Source: Bradyrhizobium sp. PSBB068 (GTDB lineage: Bacteria; Pseudomonadota; Alphaproteobacteria; Rhizobiales; Xanthobacteraceae). Taken from it: a stretch of DNA of 64,000 nucleotides. This document shows positions 18,832 to 26,156 of the stretch, in pieces. A model generated the notes under the pieces. That model saw only the letters and a program-made list of their open reading frames with translations, did no database searches and was not told where the DNA came from. The DNA lies in the NCBI GenBank assembly GCA_016839165.1, contig CP069300.1:558001-622000 (forward strand), read 5' to 3'. How positions within the stretch are numbered: position 1 is the first letter of the stretch; every line of letters starts with the position of its first letter. Both the position numbers and the translations under genes were made by a program.

Positions 18832-19479
18832 ATGCCCAGTTCTCACGGCCCACTCCGCGTCGGCGTCGGCGGTCCGGTCGGCTCCGGCAAGACCGCGCTG
18901 ATGGACCTGCTCTGCAAGTCGATGCGCGAGCGCTACGACATCGCCGCGATCACCAACGACATCTACACCAAATGGGATGCCGAATTTCTGGTGCGCTCCG
19001 GCTCGCTGACGCCAGACCGCATTGCCGGCGTCGAAACCGGCGGCTGCCCGCACACTGCGATCCGCGAGGACGCATCGATGAATCTCGCCGCGGTCGCCGA
19101 CATGCGCGCAAAATTCCCCGACCTCGATCTGGTCCTGATCGAATCCGGCGGTGACAATCTGGCGGCGACCTTCTCGCCCGAATTGGCGGATCTCACGATC
19201 TATGTCATCGACGTCGCCGCCGGCGACAAGATCCCCTCCAAGGGCGGTCCCGGCATCACGCGATCCGACCTCCTGGTGATCAACAAGATCGACCTTGCGC
19301 CCCATGTCGGTGCGTCGCTTGAGAAGATGGACACCGACGCCAGAAGGATGCGCGGCGAGCGGCCCTTCGTGATGACCAATCTGAAGAAGAGCGACGGTCT
19401 CGACCGCATCATCAGCTTCATCGAGACCAAGGGCGGCCTTCGGTCGCAGGGTGCAGGCAAGCTGGGAAAGGCGAGGTAG
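18832..19479 (+). CDS. ureG: Urease accessory GTPase UreG
   Basis: A 215-residue SIMIBI-class GTPase that powers nickel insertion. It contains the P-loop [41 protein letters not shown] (with the Cys-Pro-His metal site), [16 protein letters not shown], and [12 protein letters not shown] use ATG 18832; the open frame upstream lies in the inverted-repeat element. It is the last urease gene, followed by repeats and the insertion sequence. Confidence 0.95.
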   Translation: MPSSHGPLRVGVGGPVGSGKTALMDLLCKSMRERYDIAAITNDIYTKWDAEFLVRSGSLTPDRIAGVETGGCPHTAIREDASMNLAAVADMRAKFPDLDLVLIESGGDNLAATFSPELADLTIYVIDVAAGDKIPSKGGPGITRSDLLVINKIDLAPHVGASLEKMDTDARRMRGERPFVMTNLKKSDGLDRIISFIETKGGLRSQGAGKLGKAR

Positions 19480-19533
19480 CGCGTTAATCATTGTGGCGCA
19501 CGGCCGGCCTGTTCTTACCAGCGGAGCAAGCGG

Positions 19534-19575
19534 CACCCCTCTCCCCAGCCCTCCCCCGCAAGGGGGCAGGGAGCC
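19534..19575. repeat. GC-rich palindromic repeat, inverted copy
   Basis: Reverse-complement version of the element at 14244-14288 (CACCCCTCTCCCCAGCCC, then CTCCCCCGCAAGGGGGCAGG). It lies 55 bases after the ureG stop. Its stem could end transcription of the urease operon, though no T-run follows. Confidence 0.7.
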
Positions 19576-19700
19576 CTTTCGCCTGTGCTTCCCTTACAAG
19601 CGCGGCGCTGTTCTCGAGACGCTCGATCGCATGCCGTGAAGCAACCGTATGCTTTGACGTAAGGTGAGCACGATGGTCGGGCTCCCTCCCCCCTTGCGGG

Positions 19701-20878
19701 TAGGGCTATCGCATATGGGCCAGGACGGTGAGAAGGAAGTCGTTGCTCCATCTTGCCTGGAGCATTTTGTGGCTGGTCCGCGCTGGACCTGGCGTGGCTT
19801 GCAGGGCGTTGATGGCGAGCTTGCGGATGACGGCAAGGTTCTCCGGGGCGTGGTCCTTGCGGCTGCGGCAAGCGTCCTCGTCGAACAGAACGTCGAGAAC
19901 CCAGTGCAGGTTGTTCTCGATGCTCCAGTGGGCGCGGACGACGTCGAGCAGCTTCTTGGCCGACAGCCGCCGCGAAGCCAGAAAGTATCGGGCCGTCCGC
20001 TTGGCAGGCTTGCCGGCCGTTGCGCGCCAGCTGTCGATGCGGCCGACCGCGACGATAGCGGGGAAGCCATGTTGCTTCGCCAATTGCGGTGCCGGCACGA
20101 TGATGGCTTGCCGGCGCTCGATGCGATCGTGGGCGGCGGTTCTTCGCTGGCTTGCTCGCGCAGGCCGTCGGGCGGTGTCGAGCAACGCCTTGGCGGCCTT
20201 GAAGAGCCGGCCGCGATTGCTCTTGATGGCTAGAACGTAGTGGCCCTTCCGGTCGCGGATGGCCTGCGCGACATCGGGCCGGCAATGCAAGGCGTCGGCA
20301 GTGACAAGAGCGCCGTCCAGATCGAGCGAGGCGAGGACTTCGAGAACGCCGGCAACCTCGTTGCGATTGGGGGCCTTCCTTTGAGCCAGCGCCATGCGTG
20401 TGCCTGCCGCCCAGACATTGACCATATGCAGCGGTGTGGATTGCCGCCCACGCATGAAGGCGCCGCGCAACGCCTTGCCGTCGATGCTGACCACGCCCTT
20501 GATGCCGAAGCCCTTGCTGAGCTTGCGCAAAATCGCTTCCAACCCCTTCGGGTCCAGAGCACGGAAGACGTTGCTGAACGTATCGTGGCTGGGGATGCCG
20601 GATCTGAGCTCCAGGAACCGCTGCAACAGCTCCTCTCGGCCTTTGCCGAAGAACTCGAACTCGGTGCAGGTCTTGGCGCCGGCCAGTGTCGCCGCCAAGG
20701 CGATGACGATGATCTCCACCAGATCGTGCCGCACGTTGCTGGCGCGGGGGTCCTTGAGTGGTCGAAGCAGGCGCTTGAGTTGGCGCATTCTGGTCTCCCT
20801 CGGGAAGCGAGAGACACCCAAAGAATCCAGTTCCAACCGCTTGGCAACACCCCTCCATCGCCATATGCGATTCCCCTA
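19701..20878 (-). mobile_element. ISAs1-family insertion sequence, complete, with 10-bp target duplication
   Basis: 1,178 bp long. The terminal inverted repeats are TAGGGCTATCGCATATGG (left) and TAGGGGAATCGCATATGG (right, reverse complement), 16 of 18 matching. CCCTTGCGGG flanks it directly on both sides (19691-19700 and 20879-20888), a 10-bp target duplication. The insertion point is the loop of the GC-rich palindromic repeat. The single transposase gene is intact, so the insertion is probably recent. Confidence 0.92.
19706..20788 (-). CDS. ISAs1-family DDE transposase
   Basis: A 360-residue transposase. It opens with the DDE_Tnp_1-associated N-terminal domain (RLLRPLKDPRASNVRHDLVEI, PSHDTFSNVFRALDP). 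The catalytic part includes VVSIDGKALRG (first Asp), ALVTADALHCRPD (second Asp) and RAHWSIENNLHWVLDVLFDED with the C-terminal Glu, the ISAs1/IS4-group layout. It cuts and pastes the element by acting on the terminal repeats. The frame extends to 20836, but ATG 20788 has AGGGAGA 6-8 bases upstream and gives the usual N terminus. The stop is 5 bases inside the left end. Confidence 0.93.
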   Translation of the reverse strand: MRQLKRLLRPLKDPRASNVRHDLVEIIVIALAATLAGAKTCTEFEFFGKGREELLQRFLELRSGIPSHDTFSNVFRALDPKGLEAILRKLSKGFGIKGVVSIDGKALRGAFMRGRQSTPLHMVNVWAAGTRMALAQRKAPNRNEVAGVLEVLASLDLDGALVTADALHCRPDVAQAIRDRKGHYVLAIKSNRGRLFKAAKALLDTARRPARASQRRTAAHDRIERRQAIIVPAPQLAKQHGFPAIVAVGRIDSWRATAGKPAKRTARYFLASRRLSAKKLLDVVRAHWSIENNLHWVLDVLFDEDACRSRKDHAPENLAVIRKLAINALQATPGPARTSHKMLQARWSNDFLLTVLAHMR

Positions 20879-20914
20879 CCCTTGCGGGGGAGGGCAGGGA
20901 GAGGGGTGAGCCAC
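20879..20914. repeat. Right half of the palindromic repeat split by the IS
   Basis: Reads CCCTTGCGGG, GGAGGGCAGGG, AGAGGGGTGAGCC. With 19680-19700 (GGCTCCCTCCC, then CCCTTGCGGG) and one target duplication removed, it rebuilds the same palindrome as at 14244-14288. The remaining bases to 21168 hold no recognisable gene. Confidence 0.8.
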
Positions 20915-21168
20915 AAGCTCCGCTCCCTAATACTCCGCCGCAAAAAAGCTGCGCAATCGCCGGAACAAATTCCGACTTTGACGATTAGCAACCTTTGGTG
21001 CCGCCAAAGACCGCCGGGTGGCGTCGTCGTTAATGTTGCCGACCGGCTCCTGTTGCGTACCGATGATCGCTATTCCATATTCCTTTGCGGCCGGCCGTCA
21101 TCACACCCTGATTTGTCGCCGCCCCCGCAGAAGCCAGATGCCTACCGTCCCCTTTCGCCACCCCCTGA

Positions 21169-22845
21169 TTGCCGAGTAAGCGTGTGGTTCGACTGGGCTT
21201 CATCGTTGCATTGATTGCTCTGATCGGAGTTCTGCTCTCCGGTCTTGCCGCCTATCGAGTGCACGATCAGGAGCTCGCGATCGACGGTATCGCGCTGGCG
21301 CGGGCGATCGACGTCCATGCCAGCCTGGTGCAGGACCGCCTGACCGAGCGCGAGCTGCTGGCGCGGGTGGCCTCGGGGCTGTTCCGGACGCCGTCGATGG
21401 TGAAGGCCAACATGCTGCAGCCGCTGCGCTCGGCGATCTATGCCTTCAAGACCGATTTCGTCTTCGCGGCCTGGATCGCTCGTCTCAGGCCGAATGAGCT
21501 TGCCGCGGCGGAGGCCGAGCTGAAGGCCAACGGCTTCACCAATCCGACGATCCGGGATTTCGACGACCAGGCGCTCGACCTCAAGGCGCTCGACAAGCCG
21601 ATCAACGTGCTGATGGACGTCGAGCCGCGCAATCCGGAGACCTTGAGCATCCCGGGGCGCGCCTTCGATCGTCACTCGGTGGTCGGTCCGATGCTGGCGC
21701 GGGCGATGGCGAGCGGCAAGCCGGTGGCCTCGGACCCGGTGCCGCTGCTCCGGCTGAACGGCCCGGTCGGGGTCGTGCTCGCCGCGCCGGTGTTCCCGGA
21801 GGGCGCCTCCGAGCCCGCCGGCTTCATCACCTTCTCGTATGAATTGTCGGCGCTGATGCTGACCAACGACGATTCCTCGCTGTTCGCGGTAGCCTTAAAG
21901 GACCCGCGCGATTCCAACGACGAGTTCACCGCCAACGAGCAGGGCTTCGTCACCTCGCGCGCGGTGCGCCAGGACGGCCCGATGCCGTCGATGGTCCGCA
22001 CGGTGACGTTCGGCGGCCGCGACTGGTCGCTCGACTATTACGCCAAGAGCAATGCCACGGTGCGCGCGCAGCAGACCGCGACCATCGTCGCGGCGATCGG
22101 GCTCGCGCTGACCGGGATCGTCTGCGGCCTGTTCGGTTATGTCGCCTACAACAATCTGCGCCTCAGCCGCGAGATCGAGGTCCGGATCGGCTTCGAGCGC
22201 CGGCTGACCGCCGTGATCGACGAGCTCAACCACCGGGTCAAGAACATCCTCGCGGTGATCCAGTCGATCGTCACCCGCACGCTGCGGCACGGCGCCGACA
22301 TCGACGTCGCGCGCGAGCTGCTGATCGGGCGCATCCACGCGATGTCGAATGTCGTCACGTTGCTCAGCGAGAGCCAGTGGCAGGGCGTCAAGCTGAAGGG
22401 CCTGTTCGAATCGCGCGCGATCCCGCATGCCGACCGGATCGCGGTGAACGGTCCCGACATCACCGTCAGCGCCCGTGCCGCGCAATCGCTGTCGCTGCTG
22501 TTCTTCGAGCTCGCCTCGCACTCCGACGAAGGGTTGTCGCTGGTCGGCAAGCACCCGCATATCGTCGCCAATTGGGAAGTCACGGGCGAGGATGCCGACG
22601 CGGTCTTCCATTTCCGCTGGGAGGAGTTCAACACCAGCCAGGCGACGCGGCGGGCCGACAGCGACTTCGGCCTGATCCTGCTCGACCGTGTCGCGCCCGA
22701 GGCGCTCGGCGGCACCGCGAAGCGCTACTTCACCGACGTCTCCTATGTCTACGAGCTCACCGCGCCGATGGACACGGTCGTCGACATGACCGAGCGCGAC
22801 CGCACCGAGCAGTTCTCGGCCCCGGTTCGTCCGGGGAAGAAATAG
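21169..22845 (+). CDS. CHASE-domain HWE-type sensor histidine kinase with degenerate ATP site
   Basis: A membrane sensor: TM1 at about residues 8-28, a periplasmic CHASE domain (about 40-285; FVFAAWIARLRPNE, VEPRNPETLSIPGRAFDR, GVVLAAPVF), TM2 at about 300-322, then an HWE/HisKA_2 dimerisation segment with the phospho-acceptor His at 355 (DELNHRVKNILAVIQSIV). The usual HELATNAxKYGALS block is replaced by FELASHSDEGLSL (446-458), losing the first His and the ATP/Mg-binding Asn, though FRWEEF and DFGLILLDR remain. A TGA lies just before the TTG at 21169. GTG 21184 is the other possible start. Neither has a clear ribosome site. Possible role: altered or inactive kinase, or phosphotransfer. Confidence 0.8.
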   Translation: MPSKRVVRLGFIVALIALIGVLLSGLAAYRVHDQELAIDGIALARAIDVHASLVQDRLTERELLARVASGLFRTPSMVKANMLQPLRSAIYAFKTDFVFAAWIARLRPNELAAAEAELKANGFTNPTIRDFDDQALDLKALDKPINVLMDVEPRNPETLSIPGRAFDRHSVVGPMLARAMASGKPVASDPVPLLRLNGPVGVVLAAPVFPEGASEPAGFITFSYELSALMLTNDDSSLFAVALKDPRDSNDEFTANEQGFVTSRAVRQDGPMPSMVRTVTFGGRDWSLDYYAKSNATVRAQQTATIVAAIGLALTGIVCGLFGYVAYNNLRLSREIEVRIGFERRLTAVIDELNHRVKNILAVIQSIVTRTLRHGADIDVARELLIGRIHAMSNVVTLLSESQWQGVKLKGLFESRAIPHADRIAVNGPDITVSARAAQSLSLLFFELASHSDEGLSLVGKHPHIVANWEVTGEDADAVFHFRWEEFNTSQATRRADSDFGLILLDRVAPEALGGTAKRYFTDVSYVYELTAPMDTVVDMTERDRTEQFSAPVRPGKK

Positions 22846-23031
22846 AGCCGCTGCAGCCGCTCCAGGTTGTGTCGCTCGCGTGCTGCCCGGATTGATCGAA
22901 ATCAGGCGCACGGGACGACGCTGCTTCATCTGTGACGACGTCCCGCATCCGTATTTGCCCGCGACCGAGTGTTAAAACTTCGTTGAACATGCTTGGGCAT
23001 ATACCGAGCAGGATACCGTCTGAGGACCCCG

Positions 23032-24060
23032 ATGAGGCTTTGGGTCAGCCTGACCTTGCTCGCGGCAGTTTTGCCCGTAGGGCTGTCGCTTGCCTTGACC
23101 CCGGCGACGACGCCCCGCGACCCTGCGGCAATCCGCGCCAGCTATCGCCGGCCGGACGTCGTTCCCTTCCCGAGCAGCAATCCCTATTCCGAGGCGAAAT
23201 CCGCGCTGGGGCAGATGCTGTTCTTCGATCCGTTGCTGTCGCGATCAAAGACGCATTCCTGCGCGAGCTGCCACAAGCCGAGCCTGTCATGGGCCGACGG
23301 CCTTCCGCGCGGCATCGGCGAGGATCCGAAGGGGCTGCCGATCCGTTCGCCGACGCTGATCGACGTGGCTTTCTTCGAGCCGTTGGGCTGGGACGGCAAG
23401 TTCAAGGACCTCGAATCCGTTGCATTCGGGCCGATCCTCAGTCCGATGAACCTGAACATGACCGAGGCGGAATTGATCGCGCGTCTGTCGGCGATCCCGG
23501 GCTACGTCGACGCTTTCGCCCACGCGTTCGGAGACGGCGCGATCACCCGGCCGAGGATCGAGCAGTCGCTGGCGACCTTCGAGCGCTCGATCGTTGCCGG
23601 CGAGGCACCGTTCGACCGCTGGATCAAGGGCGACGATGGCGCGATCAGCGCGTCGGCCAAGCAGGGCTTCGAGCTGTTCAACGGCAAGGGACGTTGTTCG
23701 TCCTGCCACAGCGGTCCGTCCTTCTCAGACGGATCGTTCCAGGATATCGGCACTGCGAGGGGCCATGACATCGGGCGCGGCCATTTCTTTCCGACGTCGG
23801 TGAAGCTGAAATATGCGTTCAAGACCCCGACACTGCGCGACGTCGCGCGCCGCGCGCCCTATATGCACGACGGATCGGTCGCAACGCTGGAAGATGTCAT
23901 CGAGCTGTACAACAAGGGCGGGATCGAGCGGCCGAGCCGGTCGCCCGACATCAAGCCGTTGTCTCTGACGGCAGGCGAGAAGAAGGACCTGATCGCCTTC
24001 CTGCAGACCCTGACCGCAACGGCCCCACCGGTGGCGGGGATCCCCAAACTGCCGCGCTGA
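23032..24060 (+). CDS. MauG-like dihaem cytochrome c peroxidase family protein
   Basis: A 342-residue periplasmic dihaem protein. A signal peptide (about 1-23) is followed by two CXXCH haem sites, CASCHK (77-81) and CSSCHS (222-226), and the family motifs ALGQMLFFDPLLS, GPILSPMNLNM, FKTPTLRDVARRAPYMHDGS. In classical peroxidases the second haem has a distal Met in the segment after this last motif. Here the corresponding position reads DVIELYNKGG with Tyr 293, as in MauG, which suggests oxidation of a protein or small molecule rather than simple peroxide removal. TGAGGA precedes ATG 23032. Neighbours include an amicyanin-like protein. Confidence 0.88.
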   Translation: MRLWVSLTLLAAVLPVGLSLALTPATTPRDPAAIRASYRRPDVVPFPSSNPYSEAKSALGQMLFFDPLLSRSKTHSCASCHKPSLSWADGLPRGIGEDPKGLPIRSPTLIDVAFFEPLGWDGKFKDLESVAFGPILSPMNLNMTEAELIARLSAIPGYVDAFAHAFGDGAITRPRIEQSLATFERSIVAGEAPFDRWIKGDDGAISASAKQGFELFNGKGRCSSCHSGPSFSDGSFQDIGTARGHDIGRGHFFPTSVKLKYAFKTPTLRDVARRAPYMHDGSVATLEDVIELYNKGGIERPSRSPDIKPLSLTAGEKKDLIAFLQTLTATAPPVAGIPKLPR

Positions 24061-24089
24061 GCACTGCAGAGGGCATAGGAGGCGGCTCG

Positions 24090-24251
24090 TCAGGCGAGGT
24101 GCGGCAGTGCGGCCCCAAGCAGGCCGAGCCCTGCGATCAGCAGCGCGCCCGCGCAGGTCTCCAGCGTCGCCGCGCGCGCAGCGGACGGCTTTGTCAGATA
24201 GGCGAGGGCCGACCCCACCCCGATACTCACGGCACTCAAAACACCGAACAT
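24090..24251 (-). CDS. Small hydrophobic protein (53 residues), hypothetical
   Basis: ATG 24251 is preceded on the minus strand by GGGAGG about 10 bases upstream. The protein begins MFGVLSAVSIGVGSALAYL, has a short basic and Thr-rich link, then GALLIAGLGLLGAALPHLA, giving two possible membrane helices. I recognise no family. It is antisense to nothing and sits between the MauG-like gene and the next membrane protein. Confidence rests on the ribosome site and the two-helix pattern only. Confidence 0.5.
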   Translation of the reverse strand: MFGVLSAVSIGVGSALAYLTKPSAARAATLETCAGALLIAGLGLLGAALPHLA

Positions 24252-24493
24252 TTAACCGGCCTCCCGATCCGATTTGTTCGGGTTTCACTACGACAGTTGA
24301 ATTGAGCTCCCGTGCCGGAATTAGCTAAAATTCGATGGAACCGGCCGGAAAACACTGCACTTGGGACGGGTCGGGACTTGCCTGCCGCAATTAACCACAA
24401 TGCAACCAGCGGATGTCACGGGCAGGCGCAAAGCGTAAAATTTGATATAAGTTAAACAAGTCCTTAAGTGTGCATGTGTGGGCGGTCGGTTCG

Positions 24494-25549
24494 ATGTTTA
24501 GTGGGCAGGAGCGTGATGCCGGCTCGGCTGTGCGCTCCTATTTCGCCACGTGCCTTGCAGCGGTCTTGTTTTGCGTGACAGCCGCGCGCAGTGCCGAGGC
24601 ACATGTCAAATGGTTCTGCGCCTACGATGTCGCCGGGCAGCCCCGGGGACTCGAGAACGTCCTTTGCCTCGACTTTGAACTGCTGCTCGGCGTCGCCGTC
24701 TTCTGGTTGTTTGCGGGCTGCCTGATCGAGCCCACGTCGGTGGGGGATGCGACGATCCGGGTGCTCGACCGCGTCACCGAGGCATTGCGGTCGCGCACCG
24801 AGTTGATGATGCGCGCGGTCTGCGCCTTCTTTTTCATCTCGATCTGGGCCGTGGGCGGAATCCTGCTGACCCCCGAATTGAAGACGACGTCGCCTTTCGT
24901 GGGCGCGCTGCAGCTCGGCATCGCCGCCGGCATGCTGTCGCGGCGCACGCTGCCGCTGTCGGCGGTCGGCATGGCGATCCTGTTCGGGATCGGTGTCCGC
25001 GACTACGGCATCTTCCATCTCGCCGATTACCCGATTTTTCTCGGCGTCGCCGCCTATTTTGCGCTCATCGGGCTGAACAAGGACCTGTTCGGCATCCGGC
25101 CGATCGACGTGATGCGGTACGCTGCGGCGGTGACGTTGATGTGGGCCTCGGTCGAGAAATGGGCCTATCCGGAGTGGAGCTTCCCGCTCCTGATCGAACA
25201 CGCCGGGATGGCCCTCGGCTTCGACAACGAGTTCTACATGCGCGCCGCCGGCATGGTGGAATTCGCGCTGGCCTTTGCCCTGATCTGGACGCCGCTGATC
25301 CGGCGTTGCGCTGCGACCGTGCTGGCGGGGATGTTCATCAGCGCATGCTTCGAATTCGGCAAGATCGACACGATCGGACACTCGGCGATCATCGCCGTGC
25401 TGTTTGCGATCATCGCCGACAACAAGGTGCTGCCGCGCGATCGTCGCGCGCCATGGCTTGCCCCGGTCGCGCTTTGCGCCGCGCTGTCACTGACGTTGTT
25501 CGTCTACTATTTCGGCCATGCCGCGATCTTCAAGACCTCGATCCTGTAG
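24494..25549 (+). CDS. Multi-span membrane protein with HVKWF motif, unknown function
   Basis: A 351-residue protein with eight or so hydrophobic segments. After a first hydrophobic segment there is AEAHVKWFCAYD, placed where the chain would emerge on the periplasmic side, with a second Cys soon after. The C-terminal half (MWASVEKWAYPEWSFPLL, AGMVEFALAFALIWTP, GMFISACFEFGKID) faintly resembles DoxX/DoxD-type quinone-linked proteins, but not enough to assign one. GTG 24470 is an upstream start option. It stands between a MauG-like peroxidase and a cupredoxin, so a periplasmic redox role is a reasonable guess. Confidence 0.7.
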   Translation: MFSGQERDAGSAVRSYFATCLAAVLFCVTAARSAEAHVKWFCAYDVAGQPRGLENVLCLDFELLLGVAVFWLFAGCLIEPTSVGDATIRVLDRVTEALRSRTELMMRAVCAFFFISIWAVGGILLTPELKTTSPFVGALQLGIAAGMLSRRTLPLSAVGMAILFGIGVRDYGIFHLADYPIFLGVAAYFALIGLNKDLFGIRPIDVMRYAAAVTLMWASVEKWAYPEWSFPLLIEHAGMALGFDNEFYMRAAGMVEFALAFALIWTPLIRRCAATVLAGMFISACFEFGKIDTIGHSAIIAVLFAIIADNKVLPRDRRAPWLAPVALCAALSLTLFVYYFGHAAIFKTSIL

Positions 25550-25569
25550 ATCGACACCGCCCGATGGGG

Positions 25570-25935
25570 CTATTTGGCGACGTGGACGGCCAGCTTCATC
25601 TTCGGATGAATGCCGCACAGCACGGTGTAGTCGCCGGGCACGGAGAAGGTGACGTCGAATTTGCTGCCCGGCTGCTGATCGCCCGAGTCGAAACTGAACG
25701 TATCGCTGCTCAAATAAGCGTGATGCAGCAGCTCGCCGTCATCGTTAATGAATCGTAAAATCTCGCCGCGTTTGATCGAGATCTCGGCGGGCTTGAATTC
25801 ACGATCCTTCTGCGAGATGACATAGGGCCCTGCGCCCAAAGCTGCTCCGGCCAGCGCTCCGGTGACGATCGCTGCCGCAAATGGCGCGCGGCCGAACCGG
25901 CCCAGGCGCAAGGCGCGCAACAAGCCCAACTGCAT
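25570..25935 (-). CDS. Amicyanin-like cupredoxin (type 1 copper protein)
   Basis: A 121-residue exported or membrane-anchored protein. Residues 1-35 have a basic start and a hydrophobic stretch. The domain begins near FKPAEISIKRGEILRFIN, followed by ELLHHAYL with the first copper His, and TVLCGIHPKMKLAVHV. The C-X2-H-X2-M spacing of the last three ligands is that of amicyanin rather than plastocyanin or pseudoazurin. Likely role: periplasmic electron carrier. ATG 25935 has GGGGG upstream; the frame is open to 25968. It converges with the preceding membrane protein gene, 20 bases apart. Confidence 0.85.
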   Translation of the reverse strand: MQLGLLRALRLGRFGRAPFAAAIVTGALAGAALGAGPYVISQKDREFKPAEISIKRGEILRFINDDGELLHHAYLSSDTFSFDSGDQQPGSKFDVTFSVPGDYTVLCGIHPKMKLAVHVAK

Positions 25936-26156
25936 GAAACCCCCGCTTGAACCTCGAACACCCGACATCGGCTACTCCAGGGTGCATGTGGTGCCTCCCG
26001 GATTTACCTATGACCGTGATTATCGCCAGCCGATCTTAACGATTTCAGCATCAGTTCCGGTCACTACTAAGGCAATTTTGATCAGACAATTATACTTCCG
26101 CAGCGCTGCGCGTTTCTGCGTAGCTTGAACATCGAGCACTACGGCGAAACGCGGGT

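Noticed and set aside
19515..20864. 449-residue open frame in the IS, alternative phase
   Set aside because: The real transposase with DDE motifs is in another frame with a ribosome site at 20788; this frame also runs out of the IS into flanking repeats.
24346..24372. GGAAC at about 24340 and 20964 as further EcfG promoters
   Set aside because: No CGTT 16-17 bases downstream, unlike the sites reported.
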